Positions 29,236 to 38,671 of a stretch of DNA of 64,000 nt are shown here, piece after piece. Each line of letters opens with the position of its first letter. Positions within the stretch are counted from its first letter, which is position 1. The notes beneath the pieces are model-generated. The model was given only the letters and a program-made list of their open reading frames with translations, was not told the DNA's origin and made no database searches. Origin of the DNA: Asticcacaulis biprosthecium C19 (GTDB lineage: Bacteria; Pseudomonadota; Alphaproteobacteria; Caulobacterales; Caulobacteraceae). The stretch covers positions 1 through 64,000 of the forward strand of contig NZ_GL883076.1 of assembly GCF_000204015.1 (NCBI RefSeq), written 5' to 3'. The position numbers and the translations under genes were made by a program.

Positions 29236-29874
29236 TTAGTCCTCGAAATCCTCGAATGGACTGGTGTGAACGCAGCGTGCGATGAACAGGCCTATGCAGA
29301 TCACGCCAGGGAAGCGTTCGTTCAAGACTTGCTGGACAGCTCGAAAATGTGTCCCGGTCGTCAAAACATCGTCTACGATGCCTATGACCTCGGGCCTAGG
29401 ATGAGCCTGGGTTTCGTCAACTTGGTACAAGCCCACCAGTTCCTCGATCGTCCGCCTCGGCCCATCACCCGCCTCGTGCGAGGCCTGCGTGGATGCGTTT
29501 TGAATAATTAGCCGGCGCACATCGACGTTCTGGCCGAGCCCGCGGCAAATACGTTCGATGCGATCATCGAAATCCGGATCACCCACGGCTTTCGACCCGG
29601 GTACCGGTACGAGGGTGGCATTTGCAAGCCAGTCAGGATTTAGCGCATCTCTTAGATCGGTACTGCACTGGATTATGGCCTGTCGCTTATAGTGATAGCC
29701 AGGCCGTATGGCCTGGCTTGGTTTCTTCTTCAGATTGCTAATTAGATTGTTGGTCTGGCTGTAGGCGTACGTCTTGCCGGCGGTGTACTCGTATAGGAAT
29801 AGGCATTGATCCGACGATTCCAGATAATAGTGGTCGCCGATGTTGGATTCGTCGATCTTGCTGAACCGCGGCAC
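29236..29874 (-). CDS. Phosphoribosyltransferase-fold protein (ComF-like, no zinc finger)
   Basis: This 212-residue protein has a type I phosphoribosyltransferase PRPP loop (EVIGIVDDVLTTGTHFRAV) and an upstream PVPGSKAVGDPDFDDRIERI segment, as in ComF. It lacks the N-terminal CxxC zinc ribbon of classical ComF. Its GTG start shares one base with the dprA stop, so the two are translationally coupled. PRTase-fold partners of DprA-like proteins are known from competence and from toxin-antitoxin systems. The substrate here is unknown. Confidence 0.78.
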   Translation of the reverse strand: MPRFSKIDESNIGDHYYLESSDQCLFLYEYTAGKTYAYSQTNNLISNLKKKPSQAIRPGYHYKRQAIIQCSTDLRDALNPDWLANATLVPVPGSKAVGDPDFDDRIERICRGLGQNVDVRRLIIQNASTQASHEAGDGPRRTIEELVGLYQVDETQAHPRPEVIGIVDDVLTTGTHFRAVQQVLNERFPGVICIGLFIARCVHTSPFEDFED

Positions 29875-30761
29875 TAGCCCAACGCATCCCAGATGTCGTT
29901 CATCCCGCGCACACGAATAGCGCCTTCGGCCTCAAACCGCGCCGGCCAGGTGATGTCCTTGTTCTCAAAGCAGGAATCAAGGATAAACAGCTTACGTCCC
30001 TGATAAAGCGCGGCGCGCGCCTGAGTCAGCGTACCCGACGTTTCCCCCGCTTCAACGATCACGGTCGCTTGTGTAAGGGCGCTCATGGTCACATTCCGCT
30101 CAGGGAAAAACAGACGATTTTGATTTACGTTCTGTTTCGCATAGCGAAGCACGGGTATTTGCGAGATAAGAAGATGATTGGTGGCAATCTCCTCTTGAAG
30201 CTCCATGTTTTCCTTAGGGTAATATTGTCCTAACGGCGTACCAATCACAGCGATCGTACGCCCCTTACAGGCAATTGCCGCCGTGTGAGCGGCCCGATCG
30301 ATACCCTTTGCCAGGCCAGAAACGACGGTGTAGTCGCGCTCTACCAATGCCTTGGCAATCTGCGCCGCGCGCTGCACGCCTTCAGGCGTGGCGTCACGTT
30401 TGCCGACGACCGCTACCGCCGGCTTCTCTGAGATCTCCCAAAACCCCTGGTAATATAGCAGTTCAACAGGATGACGGGCATCGCGCAGCTTTTCAGGATA
30501 ATCGCCCGCATGATTTATGCGAACGCCAAACTGGTGCACGCCCGCGCCTTTAAGTGCGGCCAGCACTTCGTTCGCACGCTCATCCGCGACAGTCGGCGAC
30601 ACAAAGTCCGAAGGCAAAGCAGTCGGATCAAGTGCAAACTTTTCCGCGAGTGTTTTGAACGTCGCACCGGTTTCGAGCCACAAGGCCTCATAGGCTCCGA
30701 ATTCCCTTTTCGGGGAAATCGGTGCAATTGCGGGTCCGTCAGATGCCAACGCCAGACGCAT
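29874..30761 (-). CDS. dprA: DprA/Smf-like Rossmann protein
   Basis: This 295-residue protein has the DprA core: VAVVGKRDATPEGVQRA, TVVSGLAKGIDRAAHTAAI, AVIGTPLGQYYPKENMEL, LFFPERNVTMSALTQATVIV and EAGETSGTLTQARAALYQGR. The C-terminal winged helix of housekeeping DprA is missing. It is the first gene of the operon with the PRTase and the nuclease-like protein. An AAGGGA ribosome-binding site lies before the ATG, and a LexA box sits 100 bp upstream. A non-competence, plasmid-borne DprA paralogue next to a PRTase suggests a sensing or nucleotide-binding role in defence. Confidence 0.85.
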   Translation of the reverse strand: MRLALASDGPAIAPISPKREFGAYEALWLETGATFKTLAEKFALDPTALPSDFVSPTVADERANEVLAALKGAGVHQFGVRINHAGDYPEKLRDARHPVELLYYQGFWEISEKPAVAVVGKRDATPEGVQRAAQIAKALVERDYTVVSGLAKGIDRAAHTAAIACKGRTIAVIGTPLGQYYPKENMELQEEIATNHLLISQIPVLRYAKQNVNQNRLFFPERNVTMSALTQATVIVEAGETSGTLTQARAALYQGRKLFILDSCFENKDITWPARFEAEGAIRVRGMNDIWDALG

Positions 30762-30774
30762 TTATATCCCTTGA

Positions 30775-30786
30775 GTCGTTAACGAC
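30775..30786. promoter_or_regulatory. 12-bp palindrome before dprA-like gene
   Basis: GTCGTTAACGAC is a perfect palindrome 14 bp upstream of the start codon. It could be an operator or an mRNA leader element. Confidence 0.4.
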
Positions 30787-30860
30787 ACTATGAGCCGAAC
30801 ATATTGCTCTCAGCAATGGGTATTGTCGCCAGATCTCATTAGAGACTGATTATCGCAATT

Positions 30861-30875
30861 GTTCTCTTTTTGTTC
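30861..30875. promoter_or_regulatory. LexA (SOS) box upstream of dprA-PRTase-nuclease operon
   Basis: GTTCTCTTTTTGTTC fits the alphaproteobacterial LexA consensus GTTC-N7-GTTC exactly. It lies 100 bp before the dprA-like start, in an AT-rich promoter region. Confidence 0.72.
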
Positions 30876-31230
30876 TACACGAGTCGGATGCTGTCTGCAA
30901 GCTCGAGAGTCAACTGTTGCGCCGCGATAGCGCTCGGGTAACAACCCGTATCTGGGATTCTATCAACGAAGCAGACCTGCCGCACTCTAAGGTTGAAGGA
31001 GCCTGTCTGCTTTTTCCGCTTTAAGCGATGCGCGAATGGCTCCTAAGGGCCAACTGCGGTCATACAATGATGTCAGCTAATGGCAAAAGCTGATCTCACC
31101 CCGCCGCCATTGATCGGCGGATATTAGTAATTATGGGAAATTTTCGCCACATTCCAGAAAATGTCTACCCTAGCGGCGCCCTCAAAGCATGCAGGCGCGG
31201 AAGGGGTATCATTTGTAGGAGCGGAAAATT
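30876..31230. other. Gene-free stretch
   Basis: I see no supported coding sequence. The stretch holds a possible 5' region for the dprA-like operon and the 3' side of the next gene. Confidence 0.5.
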
Positions 31231-31824
31231 TCAGCTGTCGGACGTGTCGAAATCAGTAGCTGCGATCTCCTCCATTGCCTTGTATGGTGTGACACCAGAC
31301 AGTAGCAGCTTCTGAAGTTTACCCATCTTTTTGATCATCCGAGCGGGGTCCCCGCGCACGCCGTGGCTTACTTTGATACCATTCCGTTCAAAGGCGACGT
31401 ATCCAGAGTTATCTTCGATCATGTCTACTTCGTTGTCTGGGATGAACTCAAAAGTATCCGGCGCACCCATGGTGGATGGTGTTATGCACACAAGTTCACC
31501 TTCAATTTCAATCAACGAATGCAGGACGTAAACGCGATCGGCGTCTTGTAACCATCCAAGACATTCTCGGCGCGCAGGTTCTCCTTCGGCATACCATCTG
31601 CAATTTGCATGGCACATATTCGGCGGCATTCCCATGAGTTGAAGCCGTTCTTTGGGAAGCCGCCTAGCAGGCCGGCGAGGTAGAGTGTCAAGAATCAAAG
31701 CAAGTTCAATTTCTTCATTCGTAGCTGGAGCAGACCATTTGTTTGCCTCGCTAAGGAGGTGTTGTCGAAACGCTTCCCGCTGTTCCGCCACTATACGCAG
31801 CCTCCTACTCTTTGCCTCACCCAT
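31231..31824 (-). CDS. Hypothetical protein with Cys/His motif
   Basis: This 197-residue protein has a strong ribosome-binding site (AGAGGGG on the coding strand) and good coding character. Its central part, PPNMCHANCRWYAEGEPARR followed by VLHSLIEIEGELVCITPS, resembles papain-like folds with a Cys-His pair, but I cannot name the family. It is divergent from the short-Argonaute genes. Its role in the island is unknown. Confidence 0.72.
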   Translation of the reverse strand: MGEAKSRRLRIVAEQREAFRQHLLSEANKWSAPATNEEIELALILDTLPRRPARRLPKERLQLMGMPPNMCHANCRWYAEGEPARRECLGWLQDADRVYVLHSLIEIEGELVCITPSTMGAPDTFEFIPDNEVDMIEDNSGYVAFERNGIKVSHGVRGDPARMIKKMGKLQKLLLSGVTPYKAMEEIAATDFDTSDS

Positions 31825-32025
31825 TAGATGCCCCTCTTCTTTCGACTAAATTAATTCCGAGCACTACGTGCAGTGACCGCGCAAGGTGTTCGAATGATAT
31901 CTATAACTATTGAAAATATGCCTGATCGGCCTGAGGCGCACCTGTTTCGCTGAAGTTAAGCCATCCTTATGCGTTGTGTAAGGCGACCTCCGATATGGCA
32001 ACCAATTCACTTTTTAGTATTCACG

Positions 32026-32040
32026 GTTCACATAATGTTC
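32026..32040. promoter_or_regulatory. LexA (SOS) box upstream of short-Argonaute operon
   Basis: GTTCACATAATGTTC is an exact GTTC-N7-GTTC box. It ends 13 bp before the ATG of the effector gene, and its spacer holds a -10-like CATAAT, an ideal position for repression. Confidence 0.78.
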
Positions 32041-32053
32041 TATTCTGCCGGTC

Positions 32054-33373
32054 ATGTCAAAAACCATCACACCGAATCAGCTGATCGGGGAGATCGGGGA
32101 AGCCGCTGTCCGCTTGCGGTTTCTTTCCATGGGGTTTCAGTTCGACGGCCGCTCCAGACTTGAGGCAGGTATCGATGGCATTGCGGAGGTCATGGACAAT
32201 GGCCGGCCCCTCGCCCGCATGATTGCCGTTCAGGTGAAGGCTACCGAGGGCCGCAAGTATAGCAACGAAGATGCAGAAGGTTTCACATACCTTCTCAAAG
32301 GCGAGGACCTCAAATATTGGAAGGGCTCCAACCTTCCGGTCATCGTTGTGCTTTACAGGCAATCCGACGACACCTTTTATTGGCAAAGCATCCATGATGG
32401 CGCGCGCACAGCTGATAGGCGTCTGCGCTTCAGCAAGACGACTGACATTCTTAATCGTGACGCTGCGGATAGGCTAGCCGTCCTAACAGTTCCAAAGGCC
32501 GGCTTTGGATATTTCGTGCCCCCGCTCGGGGGCGGCGAAGACGCACTCGTCAATATTTTGCCGCTGGTCCTACCTACTGAAATGTTTGTGGCGTCGACTT
32601 CCTTAACGCCCGGCCAGGCAATAGCCACGCTCTTGGAACATGAGGAACCCGCACGTTTCGATTGGGTAATGAAAGACGGGTCGTTTTGGTCCTTCCATGA
32701 CCCACGCGAGTCGGCCTGCAGGGATATTGTCGACCTCGATCAGGTTGAAGCGATTGAGACGAGCTATCTCGCTTTCAATGAAAATATCGAGGAGCAAAAC
32801 ACATTCGCCTTCTTGCTCCGCCGAGCGTTGCAGCACCAAGTTCGCGAAGATCTGAACTGGCACAAGGACAAAAGCTTATTCTATTTCCGCGCCTTGACCG
32901 CCGGTGAAAGTCGAACGTTCAGGTACGATGCTTCCAAAAATCGCACCGAGGCTGAGGTCGTCAATGTCGCCACCAAGGATGGCAACATCAGTTTTGTGCG
33001 GCACCATGCCTTCGTGCCGCGGTTCGAATTGATCCTTGACCAGTGGTATCTGATCATCAATCCAACCTATTACTTCACCACCAATGGGTACACCGAGCAT
33101 TCCTATCCGGACGCCTTGCTGTCGGGCAAAAAGAGAATGGACAACAGCTCTGCCGTTCGGGGCCAAGTCATTATGTGGCACCGTTTCCTGACCAAGTCGG
33201 CCGATGCAGATGGTGGCCTCTTCATGGAGAAAGCCGCCACACCAAACGTACTGAGCTTCGGATTGCCACCTGTCGTGCACCTTCCAACAAAGGTTCCGGA
33301 AGATGCTTGGAAAACAGTGAAACCCAAAAGTGACGCGTCGGATTCGATGCAAGTGGAGTTGGATTTCAAATGA
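32054..33373 (+). CDS. SPARDA effector: DUF4365 (DREN) nuclease with APAZ domain
   Basis: This 439-residue protein begins with a DUF4365 nuclease domain ([20 protein letters not shown]; Asp41 in AGIDG and the Q60-V-K62 signature in [11 protein letters not shown]) of the PD-(D/E)XK fold. The C-terminal half fits the APAZ domain that substitutes for the missing N/PAZ region of short Argonautes. Its stop overlaps the Argonaute start by 4 bp. In characterised SPARDA systems the complex, once guided to invader DNA, degrades DNA and RNA indiscriminately. Here this is inferred from gene pairing and the domain motifs. Confidence 0.87.
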   Translation: MSKTITPNQLIGEIGEAAVRLRFLSMGFQFDGRSRLEAGIDGIAEVMDNGRPLARMIAVQVKATEGRKYSNEDAEGFTYLLKGEDLKYWKGSNLPVIVVLYRQSDDTFYWQSIHDGARTADRRLRFSKTTDILNRDAADRLAVLTVPKAGFGYFVPPLGGGEDALVNILPLVLPTEMFVASTSLTPGQAIATLLEHEEPARFDWVMKDGSFWSFHDPRESACRDIVDLDQVEAIETSYLAFNENIEEQNTFAFLLRRALQHQVREDLNWHKDKSLFYFRALTAGESRTFRYDASKNRTEAEVVNVATKDGNISFVRHHAFVPRFELILDQWYLIINPTYYFTTNGYTEHSYPDALLSGKKRMDNSSAVRGQVIMWHRFLTKSADADGGLFMEKAATPNVLSFGLPPVVHLPTKVPEDAWKTVKPKSDASDSMQVELDFK

Positions 33374-34827
33374 ACTTCGACGTTCGCATATTCGACGAGC
33401 CAGAACTAGAATTCGGCGGCCAGCAACATCATCCTGATCCACGCCTCGGCTTAACCGAGGCAGGACCACTCCAGACCTATCCGGGCGATGCAATAAAGGT
33501 TGGTGTCGTTGGCAGCTCTAAGACAATCGAAAGCGCGACGGTTTTTTTCGCAGCTATGGCAAACGGCTTCGAAGGTAAATCGGAAAAGCACCCCAATTTG
33601 CATCCGGCTTTTCCCGGCCTTGGAAATCAAAACCCTTTCCGATGCCGCTTCGACATAGACGCTAACGCGACGGGAATTGTGACCCAGGCCAAAATCGATA
33701 AGATAGTGAAAGAGCCCAGCCACACCAAGGCCGTGGAAATGGCAGTGGATGCGATCTTTACCGAATTGCAGGCGCTTGAAGATGGCGGAAATTCGCCGCA
33801 AGTCGCCCTCGTTGCGTTGCCCGTCGCCCTTATCGATCGGGTTTGGGGAGCGAAGGTGGAAGCCAAAAGCTCGACGGAGTCAGAAGACAGCAGCGGTTCG
33901 GACGCGCCTAATTTCCGTGGCATGCTGAAAGCCAAATGCATGGCACTCAAATTTCCTATCCAGATTCTTTGGGAGGACGTAATTGACGAGAAAGCGGTCA
34001 TCTCGCGAAAAGTAAAGGAAACCAGCGCTCGCAACATTCAAGACGAAGCCGGGCGGTCCTGGAACCTTCTCGCCAGCCTGTATTACAAAGGCAGCGGGCG
34101 CATTCCGTGGAGGCGGTCCCCCAAGGAAGGGGAATTTGCCGCGTGCTATGTGGGTATCAGCTTTTATCGCGAAGCTGGAGGCCAGCAGTTGTTTACAAGT
34201 GCCGCTCAGATGTTCGACGAGCGAGGACGTGGCTTCATTCTTAAGGGCAAACGCGCTTGGACCGAGAGCCGCGGCCGGCACCCTTATCTGACCAAGGAAG
34301 ACGCCAAGGAATTGGTGGTCAACGTACTTCAGGCATATTGGGATCATCATAAACATTATCCGGCGCGGGTTATCGTTCTGAAGACTTCCCGGTTCCGCGA
34401 TGAGGAAGCTGAAGGCATACTTGAGGCGCTAGAAGAGGCAAACACGGAGATGCGTGATCTCGTCTGGGTGCAGGAATCGTATTCAGTCAAGGTACTGCGT
34501 GACGGGAATTATCCAGTACTGCGTGGCACATTCGTTGATCTCGGCGGCAAGGGGCTTCTCTATACCAATGGCAGCATGCCCTACTACGGGACCTATCCAG
34601 GGCAGTACGACCCCCGCCCTTTGCTTCTTTGCCCCCACTCAAGCTGCGAGAGCACGATTGCGCAGATCGCTGAAGAAGTGTTGTCGATGACCAAGATAAA
34701 TTGGAACTCGACCCAAATGAATCAAAAACTTCCTATTCCGATCCGGGCCGCCCGGAAGGTTGGTGAGGTCCTGAAATATGTCCCAGAAGGGCAACCGATT
34801 AGCCCCGATTACCGGAAGTATATATAG
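33370..34827 (+). CDS. Short prokaryotic Argonaute (MID-PIWI)
   Basis: This 485-residue protein has the MID and PIWI domains of a short pAgo: [60 protein letters not shown] and a C-terminal [20 protein letters not shown]. The PIWI catalytic tetrad is not evident, as expected for short pAgos that use a partner nuclease. The C-terminal block ([20 protein letters not shown]) is typical. It overlaps the effector gene and shares the LexA-box promoter at 32.03 kb. Confidence 0.9.
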   Translation: MNFDVRIFDEPELEFGGQQHHPDPRLGLTEAGPLQTYPGDAIKVGVVGSSKTIESATVFFAAMANGFEGKSEKHPNLHPAFPGLGNQNPFRCRFDIDANATGIVTQAKIDKIVKEPSHTKAVEMAVDAIFTELQALEDGGNSPQVALVALPVALIDRVWGAKVEAKSSTESEDSSGSDAPNFRGMLKAKCMALKFPIQILWEDVIDEKAVISRKVKETSARNIQDEAGRSWNLLASLYYKGSGRIPWRRSPKEGEFAACYVGISFYREAGGQQLFTSAAQMFDERGRGFILKGKRAWTESRGRHPYLTKEDAKELVVNVLQAYWDHHKHYPARVIVLKTSRFRDEEAEGILEALEEANTEMRDLVWVQESYSVKVLRDGNYPVLRGTFVDLGGKGLLYTNGSMPYYGTYPGQYDPRPLLLCPHSSCESTIAQIAEEVLSMTKINWNSTQMNQKLPIPIRAARKVGEVLKYVPEGQPISPDYRKYI

Positions 34828-34959
34828 GCAGGTTTGTTGAAATCACTCGGTAGCGCCCGCGCACTGAGTTTGTTTAACACGATGACGGAGATTTGGCGCC
34901 ATGGCCGAATTCGCTACCGCCCGTTGACCCAGAATAATTGATTACTGAAAAATGTTGAG

Positions 34960-35604
34960 ATGCGCCGCCTGACAAAAGATGAAATTGCGAGCTATAGATT
35001 GCGACTTGGCTCCTGGCTGCCCCTGGATGATGTCGATGCGATTATGGCGGAAGTGGGTGACCAGACGCAGATGTTCGCTGTTGCTCAGGGCGGATTGAAG
35101 TTTTGGCGAGAAACATGGATCGCCATGTCATGTGCCCAATTAATGCACGCGCGTCGGCTGAAGCTAGGCGATGACCCACCGGATTTTTGGCTCGATTTTG
35201 GTCGCCAGCAACAGGCTTTCGAGATTGTACAGGTGATGCCTCGGGATTATCGTCCTGGGGTTATTTACGGGCAATATGCTGCCGATTTGACCTCAAAAGG
35301 GTCGACCGAATTGGTTGAACGTTCTTTTGATCAGGTTGGCATTGATCTGGAAAATCTTCCTAACGACCTAGCTGCTCAACTTAGAGCCAAATGCGCGAAA
35401 AAATATGACTCCGACCTGATCCTGATCGTAGATTTGCTGCACGATGTAATTTTGGAGGCCGATAGCGGCGTCGTGTTGGGAATGGTGCGTGTCACGCGGC
35501 CAGCCCTAAATACATTTCGTGAAGTTTGGTTGCGAAGAGGCAATGCCATTGTGAGGGTGACCGAAGAGTCGGTCTCATTAGTGACTAATCCCCTCCCGGG
35601 ATAA
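34960..35604 (+). CDS. Hypothetical protein, possible PD-(D/E)XK-like fold
   Basis: This 214-residue protein follows the Argonaute by 130 bp on the same strand. The segment DDPPDFWLDFGRQQQAFEIV has the PD...(E)xx shape of restriction-like nucleases, but the lysine is not obvious. I do not recognise a family. Together with the HNH gene 40 bp downstream it may form an unrecognised two-gene unit. Confidence 0.7.
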   Translation: MRRLTKDEIASYRLRLGSWLPLDDVDAIMAEVGDQTQMFAVAQGGLKFWRETWIAMSCAQLMHARRLKLGDDPPDFWLDFGRQQQAFEIVQVMPRDYRPGVIYGQYAADLTSKGSTELVERSFDQVGIDLENLPNDLAAQLRAKCAKKYDSDLILIVDLLHDVILEADSGVVLGMVRVTRPALNTFREVWLRRGNAIVRVTEESVSLVTNPLPG

Positions 35605-35644
35605 GGCTTACTGGCTACAGTTGAAAATAGGTGGAATATAGATA

Positions 35645-36109
35645 ATGGCGCCGATTAAGATCAGATCAGGTCCAATCCGTGTGCCGAACCACGAGGAATA
35701 TTTAGGGTTCGACGGAGCGCACTGCAAAATTCTTTACGCAGGCTTGTCCAAGGATTGGACATGCCCTGGATGCGGGCGATCAAGATATCAAATTCTTCGT
35801 TGGACGTTGATCTATCCTAAGCGTCCCGATCGGCACGAAGGGTGGGCCGCCGGTCTTCATACTCATCATGATCACGGCGGCGACGCCCCGGCATTGTTCT
35901 TCGGCCGCGCGCCGGCGCGCTTCAAGCCGGTCGTCATCTGCGAGCAATGCAACTCTGCCGACGCCACAGCCAAACGAAAACTGGGCCTTCGGAAGGATTT
36001 CTCATTTTCTCCGCTTGAAATGCGCCAATTTGTGCGCGCGACACCACACGGCTTTCATCATATCGACTACGATCTGGCACTGCGCATTTATACAAATGCT
36101 GTTGGGTGA
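35645..36109 (+). CDS. HNH-type endonuclease
   Basis: This 154-residue protein has two Cys pairs that would bind zinc (Cys40-PG-Cys43 and Cys99-EQ-Cys102, in VVICEQCNSADATAKRKL) around a His-rich segment (GLHTHHDHGGD), as in HNH nucleases. It would cut or nick DNA. It lies between a hypothetical gene and the ABC-three-component module on the same strand, and could serve either. Confidence 0.82.
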   Translation: MAPIKIRSGPIRVPNHEEYLGFDGAHCKILYAGLSKDWTCPGCGRSRYQILRWTLIYPKRPDRHEGWAAGLHTHHDHGGDAPALFFGRAPARFKPVVICEQCNSADATAKRKLGLRKDFSFSPLEMRQFVRATPHGFHHIDYDLALRIYTNAVG

Positions 36110-36316
36110 CAGATGGGGCAACGCAACATCACTCGGCGAATTCTGCCTTATCTAGCTTCGCCCTCAAAGCACGTCCGAATTGTCAGCGTTTCTCCTTGTG
36201 TTCAGCCCGCAACCCTGCGAAGAGTACAAAAGAAATCATTGACTTACAGGGGCGGTAAATGTCGAAGTTCTATGGAGTTGCATATCTGACGTTCGCGACT
36301 GAACTATAATCAGTTA

Positions 36317-38671
36317 ATGCTAACAAGCGCCGCGAAAACTAAATTTACCGATTGGATTTCCGTGGCCGAATGCCCGGATCTGCGAGGACTGCTGTTTTTA
36401 GGTGCTGCGGAACAGCGTATCACACTTTATTCTCAGCAAGTTCGAGCTCTTCGGACAGTTCACGCATTGAAAGAGCTTTCGCGACTAGAGGCGAACAGCC
36501 GAATAGCGGTTGTCGGTGCCGGCGCTGGCGGAACCACAACGGCGATCGCATTGGCTTTGCTTGGTCACAGGGTCGAGCTTATAGAACAGGCGACCGGCAT
36601 CCTGCATTTACAGAGTAAGTCGCAAAGGATGCTCCATCCGCATATTTATGACTGGCCACGGGCTGGCTCTTTGCAAACACACGCGGCACTACCGATTATG
36701 GAATGGATCGAAGCCGCTGGTGGTGACGTCAGGAAAGCGCTTGATAGCTTTTTTCTAGCCGTCAAGGCCAATCACACAAACCTAACCTTTCGACCGAATT
36801 CTACAGTGACAGATCTCACAAGGACGGCTGGCAAATGGTCTATTTCCGTAGGGGCGGCGCCAGAAGAATACGACTTCGTTGTTTTAGCACTAGGTTTCGG
36901 AGATGAGCGGGTCATTGGTGATGCTCCGCTGCATGACTATTGGAAATCTTCGGATGCAATCGGCGCCGCGGTAGACAAGGAGTCAAGGCAATATTTCATC
37001 AGTGGAAATGGTGACGGAGGGTTGGCGGACGCTATAGCCGTTCATTTCGAAGAATTTGAACAGGTCGCGTTCGTCAAATGGTTCTTGTCGCTTTTCAATG
37101 GCCCGGAGTTGGCCGCCGAGGTGGGGGCAATATTTGAGAAGGTCCCGAATGACGGCGATCTGGAACCAGCTTTTACAGAAACCTTATTGCCGATCTTTCT
37201 AAGCCGCGGAGTGGTCAAAGACATAAAACAAAGACTCCGCAAAGACAGAACGGTGACATTAAACTGCTCGAAAATTCTTCTGCAGAAAGGCCGCGCTGCC
37301 CCCCTCAACCAAGTGATCATGTTCGCGATTTTGAAAGCGTGCGAAGAAACAGACCAGGCTGTCACACGTACGCTTGGCGCGATCACGAACGTAACCAAGG
37401 CGGCTTCGAATTATATTGTTGACGGCCCTGCATTTGGCACGTCCAGCGCACATTTTTCAGATGTGATCTTGCGCCATGGCCCCGACCGTGCCGGCCGCTA
37501 CAAGTTTTGCTCCTCCTTTTACGACCAATACGCAACGTATATCGCGGCTTTGAAGGTATCCTCGGCGGACAAGTTCAGCCCCCCTGAGCTTGATCCTGCT
37601 AGCTTCGCATTTTTTACAGATGCATTTCGAGCAGGCATCGCGGATGCTACCCAGGCAACCGCGTTAGACGCACTAACGGCTCGGCAAAAGACCACAATTA
37701 TTGTGAACTGGGATGACTCCGTTCAAAAGCCTACCCAACAAGGCACGCAGACGATTCAGGAGATGTGCTCAAGATGTAGCGATATTGAAGCGCCGCTCGT
37801 AATTCACCTAGCGTTACAGCGGTCACGGATACCTGAATTCGCCACAGAATTAGAACGGTTTGCTCGGGCAAGCGGCGGGCGAATTTTGCTTGAGGCGAGC
37901 CCGGCGACCTTTCCTTCATGGTCGGACAGCGGAGTGCCCGTCAATCCACAACTCACCTTTGTTAGTCCATATCGGTCCAATGAATTGCCGACCGTTGCGG
38001 AACTACGGAAGCTTTTCGATACCTATTTGATCCAACGCCTGGATGCTGCGATCGCCCACTGCGCAGCGGGAAGCTGCGGTGTATTTAAGGACGTTCACCC
38101 ATCTCTCTACGGGACATTCGCCGAAACCTGGTCAGAGTGGAAACTGATCCTCGAAGGTGACCACGAACTGCGTGGAAAATTTCTGCGTGTGCTTGCAAGA
38201 GCGATTGATGATGGGAGTGGATGGGACGGTGCTGAAGATGGATTCGTGGACCTTGTCGCGGGCTCTTTCTTAATCATGGCGGCGCATGCCGGCCGGTCAG
38301 CCACGCCGACAAACTCGCGGCACGGAAACGTGATTTTCCAAGGTGACGCGATAGGCGTTGCGTCTGGATGTAAGATTTTGGACGGCAAATTGATCTCCGA
38401 TGTCCCTGCAGATGAGTTCTGGAGTGCGGACGCGCTTATTCTCGCGGGGGCCTATGAAGAGATGCGTACCGGTCGAGACCTGATTACCGACGGGGGCGTC
38501 TCATCCAGAACACTGCTGACATCCGAACGGGTACGTCCCGCTATTATTCAGAATACGCGTCGATGGAGAGATGCCCTGAAAGGGGATCTGAGAGCGTGGA
38601 TCGCAAATATTGAGGCCGAGTTCCAAGACTGGAAGAGCCGCCAAGACGCCCAACTGGAGAAACAGCCGTGA
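36317..38671 (+). CDS. FAD/NAD(P)-binding component of ABC-3C-like system
   Basis: This 784-residue protein starts with a Rossmann dinucleotide-binding motif (RIAVVGAGAGGTTTAIALAL; G67-x-G69-x-x-G72, acidic Glu90). The next ~250 residues fit a FAD-dependent oxidoreductase-like domain. The remaining ~450 residues are unrecognised and may be the ABC-3C C-terminal domain. Its stop overlaps the start of the middle component. In ABC-3C systems this position holds the effector, so the oxidoreductase/NAD-binding part is the likely effector. This is inference. Confidence 0.78.
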   Translation: MLTSAAKTKFTDWISVAECPDLRGLLFLGAAEQRITLYSQQVRALRTVHALKELSRLEANSRIAVVGAGAGGTTTAIALALLGHRVELIEQATGILHLQSKSQRMLHPHIYDWPRAGSLQTHAALPIMEWIEAAGGDVRKALDSFFLAVKANHTNLTFRPNSTVTDLTRTAGKWSISVGAAPEEYDFVVLALGFGDERVIGDAPLHDYWKSSDAIGAAVDKESRQYFISGNGDGGLADAIAVHFEEFEQVAFVKWFLSLFNGPELAAEVGAIFEKVPNDGDLEPAFTETLLPIFLSRGVVKDIKQRLRKDRTVTLNCSKILLQKGRAAPLNQVIMFAILKACEETDQAVTRTLGAITNVTKAASNYIVDGPAFGTSSAHFSDVILRHGPDRAGRYKFCSSFYDQYATYIAALKVSSADKFSPPELDPASFAFFTDAFRAGIADATQATALDALTARQKTTIIVNWDDSVQKPTQQGTQTIQEMCSRCSDIEAPLVIHLALQRSRIPEFATELERFARASGGRILLEASPATFPSWSDSGVPVNPQLTFVSPYRSNELPTVAELRKLFDTYLIQRLDAAIAHCAAGSCGVFKDVHPSLYGTFAETWSEWKLILEGDHELRGKFLRVLARAIDDGSGWDGAEDGFVDLVAGSFLIMAAHAGRSATPTNSRHGNVIFQGDAIGVASGCKILDGKLISDVPADEFWSADALILAGAYEEMRTGRDLITDGGVSSRTLLTSERVRPAIIQNTRRWRDALKGDLRAWIANIEAEFQDWKSRQDAQLEKQP

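Noticed and set aside
36241-36316. LexA box before the ABC-3C-like module
   Set aside because: GTTC-N6-GTTG and other near matches have the wrong spacing or mismatched halves.
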